From Ignavibacteriales bacterium (lineage in GTDB: Bacteria > Bacteroidota > Ignavibacteria > UBA10030), in contig JAPLFR010000016.1 in the NCBI GenBank assembly GCA_026390575.1, forward strand, positions 1-64,000: a DNA stretch of 64,000 nucleotides, read 5' to 3'. The position numbers were made by a program, and so were the translations under genes. The notes under the pieces were generated by a model that was not told the origin of the DNA, made no database searches, and saw only the letters and a program-made list of their open reading frames with translations. Every line of letters starts with the position of its first letter. Position 1 is the first letter of the stretch. This document shows, one piece after another, positions 19,981 through 29,623 of the stretch.

Positions 19981-20823
19981 TTACATCGAACCGGCGATAA
20001 TTGAAATCAGCCCAATAATCATAATTATTTTTAAAATCATACTGACAGATCTCATTGCTCTTGAAGAATGATCGCGCCACATCAGTATTATTGAAACGCA
20101 TATCAGACAGTCGGCAACAAGCACAATAAAGGAAAACGCTGAATTGTACAAAGCTCCGATGAACGCCGCAAACGTGGCACCAATCAACACAACGAGCGAA
20201 ATCGTTGCTAACACAAGCGCTGGCACAACACCGTATTTAATGGGCAGTGTCATTGCATGTTCTCTCCGATCACCTTCCATGTCTTCTACATCTTTCAGTA
20301 ATTCACGCGCAAGATTCACAAGGAACGCAAATATCGCTGGAACAATAGCACGCTCTATTCGCCCAATGACAACGCCGCCATAGATAAACGCCATGCCCGT
20401 CATCAATCCAATAACGAGATTGCCGATCAGCACTGTTCTCTTTAACCGTGCTGAGTAAAAATAGAGAAGGGCAACTGCGAGAACAGCAATCAGCAAAGCG
20501 GTTAAATTCAAATAAATATTTATTCCGAGCGCCGCAATAGAAACAATCAGCCACATCCTACGTGCGTTATGGAGAGTGAGTGTGCCACGCGGTAATGGAC
20601 GATCCGGCCTATTGATGCGATCAATATCAATATCAAATGCATCATTGATGGCGTTTGCACCGGCCGTGATTAACGCGCCAGTTATGCCGGCCAAAAGAAT
20701 GAATGGCCACGATGAAGCGGTTCCACCAGCAATCCAACATGCAACAGGGATGGATACGAATGTAATAAAAACATTGACCGGACGACTGAGCTGAAAATAT
20801 GCTGTGAGTTTTTTAGAATTCAT
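19981..20823 (-). CDS. UbiA-family prenyltransferase
   Basis: About 280 residues from the ATG at 20821-20823 (MNSKKLTAYFQLSRPVNV); the longer frame to 20880 lies inside the upstream gene. This start overlaps the Omp85 stop by 11 bases, consistent with translational coupling. About eight membrane segments surround the two Mg-prenyl-diphosphate motifs: GANAINDAFDIDIDRINRPDRPL (NDxxD and DxxxD) and ELLKDVEDMEGDRREHAMTLP. The pattern GANAINDAFDIDIDRINRPDRPLP is nearest to geranylgeranylglycerol-phosphate geranylgeranyltransferase-like and chlorophyll/menaquinone-type members; the true acceptor cannot be read from sequence. Confidence 0.85.
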   Translation of the reverse strand: MNSKKLTAYFQLSRPVNVFITFVSIPVACWIAGGTASSWPFILLAGITGALITAGANAINDAFDIDIDRINRPDRPLPRGTLTLHNARRMWLIVSIAALGINIYLNLTALLIAVLAVALLYFYSARLKRTVLIGNLVIGLMTGMAFIYGGVVIGRIERAIVPAIFAFLVNLARELLKDVEDMEGDRREHAMTLPIKYGVVPALVLATISLVVLIGATFAAFIGALYNSAFSFIVLVADCLICVSIILMWRDHSSRAMRSVSMILKIIMIIGLISIIAGSM

Positions 20824-22633
20824 TGATGAGCCGAATATGAATTTTCGATGTACTGAACGTGTCTCCCTCTCCAAGAGCAAAGCTTACATTGATGAGCCCA
20901 AGTGCTGAGTCCATTCGCACACCGATTCCATAACCAATTTTACTTTGTTCTGCTGCCGTCATGTTCATTGCAGCTATAACAGGTTGAACGATGTATCCAA
21001 CATCAACAAAACCATAAAAGAACGAACGCGGCGCAACAAGAAAGCGATATTCCAGGTTTGTCCACACAATGCGCGAACCGAGAAACTGCCCTTCTCGATA
21101 CCCACGCAGTGTTGATGCACCGCCAAGCCGAAACAAATCGCTTGCATCCATTGTGCTGCTGCTAAAATCTTGAAGATGCAGTTCCGCCGCAAGCACCTGC
21201 CGGTAGAAGATGGAAAGATAGTACGAGAGATCGAACATCAAACGCTGTGTCGTGTTTTTCATTTCTGATGGAAATATTCCGCTGGCGCTTGTCTGTTTAG
21301 ATCCTGTTTGATATTCCGTTGAATAGATGATGCCGCTGGTCGGCGTAGTCGGATTATCGCGCGAATCATATCGAATGGATGCACCAAAGCTTGTTGTCTT
21401 GCTTTCTGCCATGACTGAACGTCCATATCCCTCCGTCGGATAGACACCGCGTTGAGAAAACGAAGCTCCGACGGAAAACTCATCCGTTAACATCATTTCG
21501 ACGAATATGTCGTATTGCAATCTCACAAATGTTGAATCCTGTTTGCGTTGAAAAAATCCAAGCTGTGCATTTACGGGATAGGAAGCTACCCAAGGCTCGA
21601 AGTAGTGAAGTTCCGTTTCCTGTGAACTTTGATTCTCTTGATACCAACGGGCAGAAAGTTTGCGGCCTGTGCCAAAAAGATTCCTGAGCGAGACGTTCAC
21701 GAGTCCAGTGATGTAACCACTTCCACTTGAGCCGTTGGAAGGAATGTACCCAAGTACACCATCGAAACTGTTTTGATTCCCTTCGACAACACGCACAGCC
21801 AATCCTGCTTGTTCAGCATCGGTGAGATATAATTCAGGCAATGAAACTGACGAGAAGAGTTGCATATGGTCTAATCGCCGTTTAATTCTTTCCGGAAGAT
21901 CACTGCGAAACAACTCGTTTGTATGCAATCCCGCTTCTCGTGTGATGACATAGTCTTTCGTTGTTTTATTGCCTTCGATGCGTAATTCAGCAACATGCAG
22001 TTCTTTCCCCTCATCAATATGAATGTGCGCCCTCACAGACATTTCTTCTGTCGAATCAGTGAATGATATATTTTTGATCATCACTTTTGCAAGCGGGTAT
22101 CCTTTGCGCTCATACAGCTGTAGAATTGATTGGACATCTTGTTCCAAGAGAGAAGGAACGAAGAGATCACCTTCGTGTAACTTCATGACTGCGTTTATCT
22201 CAGCAGCAGTGAAATTCCGACAGCCATCCAATTCAATCTGCCGCACAATTGATGGTTTTCCTTCGTTGAGAAAGATCAGGACTTCTACATCCTGCCGCAC
22301 TGTATCGCGTTTCATCCACACCGAATCTACACACGCATGCAAGTACGCTTGACTCCTATAAAGATCGAGGATGCGTTCAAGGTCGGTTGTCAGCATGGAT
22401 TCGGAAAACATTCCATCTTTTGTAATTTGAAGTACAGAGGCAAGTTGGTTTGCAGAGAATGTATGATTTCTTTCAAAGCCGATCGAGCGGATCTTCCACG
22501 ATGGTTGTGCATTAGCAAACGACACGAACAGAACAAGAAAGGTGCCACAGAGAAAAGGGTATCCTAAGGTGAAGACATCTCTCGCACTCGCTGAAAGTTG
22601 TGTGCACCTCTGCTTCACCGCACCCTTCCCCAC
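20813..22633 (-). CDS. Omp85-superfamily outer membrane protein (BamA/TamA-like)
   Basis: 606 residues. A signal segment (about 20-43, ending SFANAQP) is followed by POTRA-like repeats (about 45-285; for example SIGFERNHTFSANQLASVLQITKDGMFSESMLTTDLERI) and a C-terminal beta-barrel from about 290. The Omp85 lid-lock motif LRGYREGQFLG is at about 509-519 and the chain ends in phenylalanine (RLINEF), as barrels inserted by Bam do. It is shorter than a housekeeping BamA (~800), so it more likely is a TamA-like or special-purpose assembly or secretion protein. It overlaps the GWxTD gene by 19 bases and the prenyltransferase by 11. Confidence 0.85.
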   Translation of the reverse strand: MGKGAVKQRCTQLSASARDVFTLGYPFLCGTFLVLFVSFANAQPSWKIRSIGFERNHTFSANQLASVLQITKDGMFSESMLTTDLERILDLYRSQAYLHACVDSVWMKRDTVRQDVEVLIFLNEGKPSIVRQIELDGCRNFTAAEINAVMKLHEGDLFVPSLLEQDVQSILQLYERKGYPLAKVMIKNISFTDSTEEMSVRAHIHIDEGKELHVAELRIEGNKTTKDYVITREAGLHTNELFRSDLPERIKRRLDHMQLFSSVSLPELYLTDAEQAGLAVRVVEGNQNSFDGVLGYIPSNGSSGSGYITGLVNVSLRNLFGTGRKLSARWYQENQSSQETELHYFEPWVASYPVNAQLGFFQRKQDSTFVRLQYDIFVEMMLTDEFSVGASFSQRGVYPTEGYGRSVMAESKTTSFGASIRYDSRDNPTTPTSGIIYSTEYQTGSKQTSASGIFPSEMKNTTQRLMFDLSYYLSIFYRQVLAAELHLQDFSSSTMDASDLFRLGGASTLRGYREGQFLGSRIVWTNLEYRFLVAPRSFFYGFVDVGYIVQPVIAAMNMTAAEQSKIGYGIGVRMDSALGLINVSFALGEGDTFSTSKIHIRLINEF

Positions 22634-23937
22634 AAATCAGTCTGGGGATACCGAAGTTGGTAGTCACCAAATCCAGTTTCATCTACAAAAATGAATTCCC
22701 GATTTTGGTCATAATAATACCATATCTCGAATGGTTTATTGTCTGAATCGAAGGGATGGCGCTCTATATTTTGTGGCGGACCAAATCGGATCAACACCAT
22801 TCCTCGATCAGTTTTCCATCCCTCCATAAAACTCGCATAGTTTTTGTTTGCGTATTCCACACGTGAATAATATTCTTCCATCAAAGCATTATGCGATGCT
22901 TTGGGATTGGGATTGTACTTCGACCAGAATTCGAGAAACCGTTTTTGTTTCTCCTCAGGCGTCATCGCTTCTCTGATGTAGTCGATTTCGTTTCCTTTGG
23001 CAATATACCGAAGCTGTTCTGTCGCCTTTTCAAGATCTGTAATAACCAGCGGCATATTCTTCATCCGAACGGTGCAGAAGCGTGACACCGATGCACAATA
23101 TGATTTGCCCGAATCAGCTTTGGAATTTCCGACAGCTTCCACTGTGAGGACATATTGACCGGGAACAAGTGAAGGCGTGTCAATCTGCCAAATCGTTTGC
23201 GTCCGATTACTCACGAGCAATTCGCTTTTTGTCCGCTTCACAACAACTTCATGTTTCGGATTGATGAACTTGCAAATTAACTGAACCGAATCGAGTTTCG
23301 CGTGATTATAGATTTCGAAAAAGAGATAGAAGCTGGTTTGTTCTTTACCGATCATTCCTGTGAGATTGGGGACAATATTCTTGCGCGTGCCATCGATGGC
23401 CATTCGATGGACAAACATTACATCGCTCAATGCAAGCGTATCATTCTCAAAGTCTTTTACAACAATGGGTCGCCTGGATGTCTCAACCTTCTTAGATTCT
23501 TGATCTGTTACTTGCAGAATGAGCTCATAGTTTCCCGGTGCAAGATCCGTGGAGAATTGTTTCAAACTGAAAAATCGATGGGAGAGGGTTTGGGAAAAAT
23601 CTTTCAGACGCAACTCTACAAGTTGGCTTTTTTGCCAGAGCTGTTGTTTCTCACGAGAAAGCACAGCTGCTGTAATTTCAAATCGCCCCGTATATTTCTC
23701 TTCCTCTTTGATAAAGTTTATTTCCGGATACGGGACCTGAACATAGATATCAACACGCCCTTTACCAGGTTGATCAGATGCAAATGCGAATACTTCTGTA
23801 AGCAGATCAGATACTGCCTCATCTGGAGGCACGCTTTCCATCTGTGCGTGCAGGCAAGAAGCGAGGATTCCCACCGTGAAGAATGTTTTGCATGTTAAAC
23901 TTTTCCAACTTGCCCATACGTATGACATACTATTCAC
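22615..23937 (-). CDS. exported GWxTD domain-containing protein
   Basis: 440 residues with an N-terminal signal (ending near LHAQ, about residue 32). The GWxTD domain is C-terminal (about 325-435) with its name motif at 373-377 (EGWKTDRGMVLIRFGPP) and the ending FEIWYYYDQNREFIFVDETGFGDYQL. The first 300 residues look like beta-sandwich domains. The domain is found in exported proteins of Bacteroidetes, Ignavibacteria and Acidobacteria; its function is unknown. The gene starts 16 bases downstream of rimO and runs into the Omp85 gene, so a role at the outer membrane is a fair inference. Confidence 0.85.
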   Translation of the reverse strand: MNSMSYVWASWKSLTCKTFFTVGILASCLHAQMESVPPDEAVSDLLTEVFAFASDQPGKGRVDIYVQVPYPEINFIKEEEKYTGRFEITAAVLSREKQQLWQKSQLVELRLKDFSQTLSHRFFSLKQFSTDLAPGNYELILQVTDQESKKVETSRRPIVVKDFENDTLALSDVMFVHRMAIDGTRKNIVPNLTGMIGKEQTSFYLFFEIYNHAKLDSVQLICKFINPKHEVVVKRTKSELLVSNRTQTIWQIDTPSLVPGQYVLTVEAVGNSKADSGKSYCASVSRFCTVRMKNMPLVITDLEKATEQLRYIAKGNEIDYIREAMTPEEKQKRFLEFWSKYNPNPKASHNALMEEYYSRVEYANKNYASFMEGWKTDRGMVLIRFGPPQNIERHPFDSDNKPFEIWYYYDQNREFIFVDETGFGDYQLRYPQTDLWGRVR

Positions 23938-23952
23938 CTCGCAACATGCGGA

Positions 23953-25245
23953 TCACACCGATGCAAATAAATCGTACTCCTCTGCATCGGTAATAATAAC
24001 TGTATGGAATGTTCCCACCTTCAACGGCTGACTGCTGCTCACAAATACTTCTTGGTCGATCTCAGGCGCGTCCCATTCTGTTCTTCCAATAAAGAATTCT
24101 CCATCCTGAGAATCAATCAAGACCTTCACCGACTTTCCGATCAAAGATTCATTGTAACTTTCAGATATATCTTTTTGGATTTCCATGATCGTTGCTTGAC
24201 GCTCTTGCTTTATTTCTTCTGAAACTGGATCGCCAAGTCCAAAGGCCGCGGTACCTTCTTCCTTTGAATATGTAAAGACACCAAGCCGATGGAAGCGCAT
24301 CTCTTTCACAAAATCGCATAACGCTTGAAAATCATCTTCGGTTTCGTTTGGATACCCGACGATAAGCGTGGTGCGGATTGCAACGCCAGATATTTCGCTC
24401 TTTAAGCGCAACAACAAATCCCGTGTTGAGCGTTCCGTAATGCCTCGTCTCATTGATTTTAATACGCTGTCGGAATTATGTTGAATTGGGATGTCAATAT
24501 AGCGGCACAATTTTTGGAATTTTTTAAACGCCTCAATGACGTCATCAGGAAATTTTGCGGGATACGCGTACATAAGCCGGATCCATTCGATTCCATCGAT
24601 ACCGTTTAATGCGCCAAGAAGGTTTGCAAGCTGCCGCTCGCTGTACAAATCCAATCCGTAGTATGTTGTATCTTGCCCAATGACAATGAGTTCTTTCACG
24701 CCCCTTGCTGCCAACAGCCGCGCCTCATGGACAACTTCTTCAACCGGTTTGCTTCGGTGCTGCCCGCGCATCAACGGGATTGCACAGAACGAACATGGAT
24801 TGTCGCAGCCTTCGGAGATTTTTAAATATGCATAATGTGTTGGCGTCGTCAGAAAACGTTCGCCGAGCAATTCACTTTTATAATGAACGTCAAGATCTGT
24901 AAGCACATCGCGCAATTGATTGGTGCCAAAGAACGAATCGACTTCTGGAATTTCGGCCGCGAGTTCTTTTTTGAATCGCTCCGAGAGGCATCCCATCACT
25001 ACAATTTTTTTCAGCTCACCGCGGTTCTTCTTTTCCACCGCTTCCATAATTGCGTCGATGGATTCCTGCTTCGCATCCTTAATAAATCCACAGGTGTTGA
25101 TGATAACCGTATCGGCATCATCAGCGCTTGCAACAAGCTGGATACTGCTGTGCTTTAATTGACCGAGAAGGTATTCCGAGTCAACAACATTCTTTGGACA
25201 TCCGAGTGTAATGACATTGATCTTCGACTGTTTAGACACACACAT
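23953..25245 (-). CDS. rimO: ribosomal protein S12 methylthiotransferase
   Basis: 430 residues. This radical-SAM enzyme adds a methylthio group to an aspartate of ribosomal protein S12. The N-terminal auxiliary cluster cysteines are C16 (TLGCPKN), C52 (INTCGF) and C86 (VMGCLSER); the radical-SAM CxxxCxxC is C147, C151, C154 (GCDNPCSFCAIP). A TRAM domain occupies the last ~65 residues. TLGCPKN and DSE in place of the MiaB pattern support RimO rather than MiaB. Confidence 0.95.
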   Translation of the reverse strand: MCVSKQSKINVITLGCPKNVVDSEYLLGQLKHSSIQLVASADDADTVIINTCGFIKDAKQESIDAIMEAVEKKNRGELKKIVVMGCLSERFKKELAAEIPEVDSFFGTNQLRDVLTDLDVHYKSELLGERFLTTPTHYAYLKISEGCDNPCSFCAIPLMRGQHRSKPVEEVVHEARLLAARGVKELIVIGQDTTYYGLDLYSERQLANLLGALNGIDGIEWIRLMYAYPAKFPDDVIEAFKKFQKLCRYIDIPIQHNSDSVLKSMRRGITERSTRDLLLRLKSEISGVAIRTTLIVGYPNETEDDFQALCDFVKEMRFHRLGVFTYSKEEGTAAFGLGDPVSEEIKQERQATIMEIQKDISESYNESLIGKSVKVLIDSQDGEFFIGRTEWDAPEIDQEVFVSSSQPLKVGTFHTVIITDAEEYDLFASV

Positions 25246-25263
25246 CTTTCTATACGATTATTT

Positions 25264-26214
25264 TTACGACAACACTATAAAGTCTATATAAAGATACACA
25301 ATCGGAGAGATATAAACCAAACTGTCGAAACGGTCGTAGAAGCCTCCATGCCCCGGAATCAATTGAGAAGAATCTTTCATTCCGGCATCCCGCTTAAAAC
25401 GAGATTCGATAAGATCGCCCAGTTGTCCGAATACACCAATGAGCACACCAAGAATAATCGCATGCTGAAATGCAAGATAACCAAGTACCAATATTTTTGC
25501 TGCCACCATCGTCAAAATAGCGAAGACAAAACCAAAGATCGCACCTTCCCATGTTTTTTTCGGACTGACACTCTCGAACAAACGGTGTTTTCCAAATGTC
25601 GACCCGCCAAAGTACGCCGCCGTATCGCATATCCAAATCGATGCAAAAACGGCAATGACCGTGTATCCGCCCCAACGATTGATTTGAGCAAGCTGCAGAT
25701 CATCGGCATATCCTGTTGCAAAGAACTTATAGACAGGAAATCCGTATGGAAATAATTCTCGCAAGAAAATAAGTGTACCGAAGCAGAGCGAGACGATCAT
25801 CACACCTGATATTGTCGTTGCAATATTGGTTATCGGCGAAGCTTTCGTACGGAATAGTTCAATGAGCATCGTCAGCAATAAAAGTTTCAGTACTACAACC
25901 GTAAGCAGTTGATGCTGCGAAAACATCGCAAGATGAATGTTGAAATGACTAAGGATAAATTGGTAGATATCTACTTGAAACCGCTCATAGACAAACACAG
26001 CATTGACAATAACTCCGGCAATAAGCCCGAGAGTTTTCAGCGGTGCCGCACCTTTAGCTTCTGCAAGCCCGTAGAATTCATATAAGGTAAGCGATGAGAT
26101 GACGGTCATAAGGAAGAAGAAGTAATACCCGCCTAACATTGTCAGCCATAAAATAATTGGAATTGCGATGAGCGCGACGAGCACGCGTGTGGACAAACTT
26201 TCGAATTTTGTCAT
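25264..26214 (-). CDS. cdsA: phosphatidate cytidylyltransferase
   Basis: 316 residues with about eight membrane segments. It makes CDP-diacylglycerol from phosphatidate and CTP, the branch point of phospholipid synthesis. The family signature is complete near the C-terminus: SRFKRDAGMKDSSQLIPGHGG then DRFDSL. KKTWEGAIFGF is the other conserved block. It lies 18 bases upstream of rimO on the same strand. Confidence 0.95.
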   Translation of the reverse strand: MTKFESLSTRVLVALIAIPIILWLTMLGGYYFFFLMTVISSLTLYEFYGLAEAKGAAPLKTLGLIAGVIVNAVFVYERFQVDIYQFILSHFNIHLAMFSQHQLLTVVVLKLLLLTMLIELFRTKASPITNIATTISGVMIVSLCFGTLIFLRELFPYGFPVYKFFATGYADDLQLAQINRWGGYTVIAVFASIWICDTAAYFGGSTFGKHRLFESVSPKKTWEGAIFGFVFAILTMVAAKILVLGYLAFQHAIILGVLIGVFGQLGDLIESRFKRDAGMKDSSQLIPGHGGFYDRFDSLVYISPIVYLYIDFIVLS

Positions 26215-26269
26215 AGTTCAGTAATCATTAAGAGTGGTGAATACCCAATAGACAATGAACCGGAATCAA

Positions 26270-26737
26270 TTATGAATGAGCGATCAGGTTCAATTCTTCA
26301 AGAAGTGCTTTTGCTTTTTCACTTTCCGAGTTTCTCACAAACAAGAGCACACGACTTTCGTTCAACCAGAATGTTGCTGCATAGTGATGCAGTGAAAAAG
26401 ATTTTGCATCGATCCCGCCGTCTGCAAGATTGCGGACGAGCGCATCCGCTTCAAACTCCGAAGCTGGCCGATGCAACACGGTCCACTCTTGAAGCAAATT
26501 TCTATGTTCCGGATTAGCACACAAAATCTTCTCGCCGCTTTTCACTTCGCATTCGGAACAAACCGATCTGCCGCAGACAACACAAAGCCCGACTGCACAA
26601 CGATCTGGATGTGTTTCACATTCAATAGTAACAATTATTTCTTCGCTCGAGTCGCTGAGCGCACCACACACACCGCAGAACTTCTGTCTGGCTTGGAGTT
26701 GTGTTGAACAATTCTTGCATGTGTGTCTTGTCTTCAT
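26270..26737 (-). CDS. zinc-ribbon/B-box-like protein with DUF2007-like C-terminus
   Basis: 155 residues. Two metal-binding parts are visible: an N-terminal zinc ribbon (CKNCSTQ ... CGVCGAL) and a second cysteine/histidine cluster (CETHPDRCAVGLCVVCGRSVCSEC ... CANPEHR) like a B-box. Residues about 88-150 (VLHRPASEFEADALVRNLADGGIDAKSFS ... LLFVRNSESEKAKALLEEL) resemble the DUF2007 putative signal-transducing domain. Its start overlaps the stop of the CPBP protease gene by four bases (ATGA), which suggests coupled translation. Function unknown. Confidence 0.7.
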   Translation of the reverse strand: MKTRHTCKNCSTQLQARQKFCGVCGALSDSSEEIIVTIECETHPDRCAVGLCVVCGRSVCSECEVKSGEKILCANPEHRNLLQEWTVLHRPASEFEADALVRNLADGGIDAKSFSLHHYAATFWLNESRVLLFVRNSESEKAKALLEELNLIAHS

Positions 26738-27681
26738 GAATGAATCCGCCGAGAACTATCGTGTGTGAGACGAAGATAAAGAACAAATGTTAAAAAAAAG
26801 AGCAATCCAAAACCTATTAAATCGAATATCATGATAGGCACACTGGATGTCATCTGCGCGGCTGCCATGAGATTATCATCCTGTATACCGTAATAGGAAG
26901 CAAGCACTGCCATAAGGTTATTGAAAAAATGCGCAGCGATCGGCACTAACAGACTTTGCGAACGATATCGTAGCAATCCAAAAAATACGCCTAATCCCAC
27001 GAGCGGAACAATTTCAAACGGATTGAGGTGGTACAATCCGAAGATTGTTCCTGCCAGCACTGCCGATACGACGGGCGACATTAATCGTTCAAATATTTTT
27101 TGAATAAGTCCGCGAAACAGCAGTTCTTCTACAATGGCCGGCACAACCGCGACAACCAAAATGACAGCCAACAGTTCTATTGGAGAATCGGCGCGCACCA
27201 GAACTTTCGTCAATTCCTCAAACATTTTTTTAATTGGTTCGACGATTTCACGAAGTATTTCCGGCATCGGAACGCGTTCCTGGAAAAACATATAAGCTTC
27301 AAATACACGCTGCAATGAAAAAAGTGCTAAGAGTGCAAGTGTCGATTCGCGCAGTCCCGGAACTCTGAATTGAAACACTTCACGTAAGCGAGTGGCAAAC
27401 AACCGCGCGAGGAGAAATGTAGGAATTAGGATGAAACACAGTTGTCCGGTGAGCGTTAGCCAGCGCATTGTCCAAACATTGGCGCGTGTAATAGATGTTG
27501 CACCTGTAATGAGATACGTCAGCACACCACCGCCGACTTGATAGAGAAGAAACACAAAAACTAATGAAGCGAATGCAAAAATAAGCGGATGGATCGCATG
27601 TCGATCAACAAAAGAAAGTTTATCAGCAGCGAATTGTTCATTATCTGCTGATTCTGGAATCTGTTCGTTCGGTTCTATCAT
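26734..27681 (-). CDS. CPBP family intramembrane metalloprotease
   Basis: 315 residues, about seven to eight membrane segments. The glutamate pair is in AIVEELLFRGLIQK, followed by the histidine motifs IFGLYHLNPFE and AHFFNNL, which together form the catalytic site of CAAX-protease/bacteriocin-processing (ABI) enzymes. Substrates of bacterial members are mostly unknown. It overlaps both neighbours by four bases (with the zinc-ribbon gene and with the gene at 27678), so all three are probably one translational unit. Confidence 0.88.
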   Translation of the reverse strand: MIEPNEQIPESADNEQFAADKLSFVDRHAIHPLIFAFASLVFVFLLYQVGGGVLTYLITGATSITRANVWTMRWLTLTGQLCFILIPTFLLARLFATRLREVFQFRVPGLRESTLALLALFSLQRVFEAYMFFQERVPMPEILREIVEPIKKMFEELTKVLVRADSPIELLAVILVVAVVPAIVEELLFRGLIQKIFERLMSPVVSAVLAGTIFGLYHLNPFEIVPLVGLGVFFGLLRYRSQSLLVPIAAHFFNNLMAVLASYYGIQDDNLMAAAQMTSSVPIMIFDLIGFGLLFFLTFVLYLRLTHDSSRRIHS

Positions 27682-28637
27682 CTGGCAGAAAGTTGAGCTT
27701 TGATCATTGCGGCAAACAGTGGAAACATAATTTCATGATGCCCCGTGAAGTTGTACCCCCGTCCAAATTTTTGCGTCGGCCGTTCGACAACATTCATTTG
27801 AGGCCGGTATTGGCGTATCATATCGAAGTTCGCGGTAGAAAATCCTTTTGCTTTGTAGCCGAGATTTCGCGCAACAGTGAGCGCTTTCAAAAAAACCTCC
27901 GGCATGATTACTGCAGATCCAAAGTTGAGTACGACGCCGCCATTAATCAGATTTTTTATGGAGTTCACAAACACTTTAAAATCGCGATAACTCAACTCGC
28001 CTGTTGCAGCGCCATCCATCGTCGCCAGTTGATGAATGATATCCGTACCAATCGCCGCGTGCACAGTTATCGGAATATCAAGTTTGTAGCACATGGCAAG
28101 AATACTCAAGCTTATATTTCGTGCCTTCAGTGCAATAATTTTCTTCCCGAGCGTTTCGCCATAACCGGCGTCTGATTCTTTCATTCCCTTCGTAAGGGCA
28201 TGGTTGATGAAGTCACCGGTTTCTTTTGACATACCAAATGTTCCATCCATCAAATTCACCGCAACATCTTCCGAAGTCTTTCCCCACATCGCTGTTTCAA
28301 CATCGTGAATTGAAGCCGCGCTGTTCATCGCCACATGGGTGATAATACCATGGTTGAGTAAATCAACAATAAGCGGTGAAAGTCCGACCTTTATAACATG
28401 CGCTCCCATCATGAGTATGACAGGTTTATTATTTTTGCGAGCGCGGACTATGTCGTTCACCAAATTCCTCAGTTCTTCGGCGATAAGAATGTGCGGCAGT
28501 GAATCAACAAAGTCCTTGAAGCTTGCATGCGTTGCGTCGAGCGGTCGAGCAAAATCTTTCGGCGTTACTTTGCTTTTACGTCCCTTAATGGAAATCGTTT
28601 TAACACCGGTAACATCTATTTGTTTATATTTTGACAT
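27678..28637 (-). CDS. conserved protein, deoxyhypusine-synthase-like
   Basis: 319 residues, soluble. The central stretch VILMMGAHVIKVGLSPLIVDLLNHGIITHVAMNSAASIHDVETAM has the glycine pattern and layout of the NAD-binding region of deoxyhypusine synthase-fold proteins, followed by GTFGMSKETGDFIN and a conserved-looking end GYNFTGHHEIMFPLFAAMI. Bacteria do not carry hypusine-modified eIF5A, and the known active-site lysine context of true deoxyhypusine synthase was not recognised, so a different reaction (for example homospermidine-type or unknown) is likely. The assignment rests on pattern memory only. It overlaps the CPBP protease start by four bases. Confidence 0.5.
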   Translation of the reverse strand: MSKYKQIDVTGVKTISIKGRKSKVTPKDFARPLDATHASFKDFVDSLPHILIAEELRNLVNDIVRARKNNKPVILMMGAHVIKVGLSPLIVDLLNHGIITHVAMNSAASIHDVETAMWGKTSEDVAVNLMDGTFGMSKETGDFINHALTKGMKESDAGYGETLGKKIIALKARNISLSILAMCYKLDIPITVHAAIGTDIIHQLATMDGAATGELSYRDFKVFVNSIKNLINGGVVLNFGSAVIMPEVFLKALTVARNLGYKAKGFSTANFDMIRQYRPQMNVVERPTQKFGRGYNFTGHHEIMFPLFAAMIKAQLSAR

Positions 28638-28739
28638 GATTTTCTGTGCCTGTTATGCCGCGGATTGTCTAAGATGTCTATCTCCTCACTATCCAGCTCT
28701 CGCGTAAGGTGCCCAGCATCTCATTGGCATGATTTTAGT

Positions 28740-29549
28740 TTATTTTACCTTTGCCTTAATCGGTCCATTGATTCCTGAATATTCCCGCAACTCAGCATCT
28801 ATTGATCCAATAGGTACTTTCGTGCTCACCTTCACCGGGATCTTGCGTTCATCATTCGTCATCCAGATAATTATACGCCCCTCACTCTTGAAGAGACCGC
28901 CTTCCATAATAAGTGGTTCCACTACCACACAGTCAAAGGTTCCTGCATCTACAGAAATTTGCTGGTACCCAATGAACTTTACTGCAAGTTGATATGTCTT
29001 ATCTTTTGTAAAGTTTTGTAAATACTCTTTTTGACCCGGGCGGGATTTTGAAAAGTCCATCGTCCGGTAGTAAAACATGGCTGAAACTACATCATGCACA
29101 TAGGGGGGAATCGGATAACGACCTTCTTTTGTCGTCGCTACGTTATGAAGCTGATCGAACTCAGCGGCGAAATCGTTGCTGTATTTTCCCTCACGTATGC
29201 GCTGCGAATACCGCCACGGAAAAATTCCTTTTTTATCAATCATCGTTTCATAGCGATCATCAACTTTATAAAAGAATGAGAAAGTCTTAGTAGTATTCAC
29301 TGTAAATAGCACTTGATAACATTCTCTCTCACTGATTGTCTGAATCTCTGGAATAGAAAATACCGCCTCGGCCGCCGTGATAAAACTATATCCAACGTCG
29401 TACACTAAACGCTCACCCCGTGTAAAAGCAATTTGATTAAGATCGCGAAGAGAGTCTACGGACTTTACCTGCCCGGATTCCTGCACTTGAGTAAACGTGA
29501 TGGTAAATGGAAAAAGAATAAGGATAATAATGTTATGGATTGTTTTCAC
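28740..29549 (-). CDS. exported DUF3108 domain protein
   Basis: 269 residues with a signal peptide (about 1-20, ending TITFTQ). The DUF3108 pattern covers the rest: FTRGERLVYDVGYSFITAAEA at the start, FFYKVDDRYETMIDKKGIFPWRYSQRIREGKY, and the closing IIIWMTNDERKIPVKVSTKVPIGSIDAEL. DUF3108 proteins are periplasmic or outer-membrane-associated beta proteins of unknown role, often next to cell-envelope genes. Here it follows a glycosyltransferase of the heptosyltransferase family. Confidence 0.85.
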   Translation of the reverse strand: MKTIHNIIILILFPFTITFTQVQESGQVKSVDSLRDLNQIAFTRGERLVYDVGYSFITAAEAVFSIPEIQTISERECYQVLFTVNTTKTFSFFYKVDDRYETMIDKKGIFPWRYSQRIREGKYSNDFAAEFDQLHNVATTKEGRYPIPPYVHDVVSAMFYYRTMDFSKSRPGQKEYLQNFTKDKTYQLAVKFIGYQQISVDAGTFDCVVVEPLIMEGGLFKSEGRIIIWMTNDERKIPVKVSTKVPIGSIDAELREYSGINGPIKAKVK

Positions 29550-29623
29550 TTAAAAAACCTCCATCTGTATTTCTTATATCGCACCAGACTGTTATAAGCA
29601 TGATGTTTTCTATAGGACATTCG

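Noticed and set aside
23302-25755. Two 198-codon plus-strand open frames opposite the GWxTD gene and opposite rimO/cdsA
   Set aside because: They lie wholly on the other strand of well-supported genes and show no domain signal.
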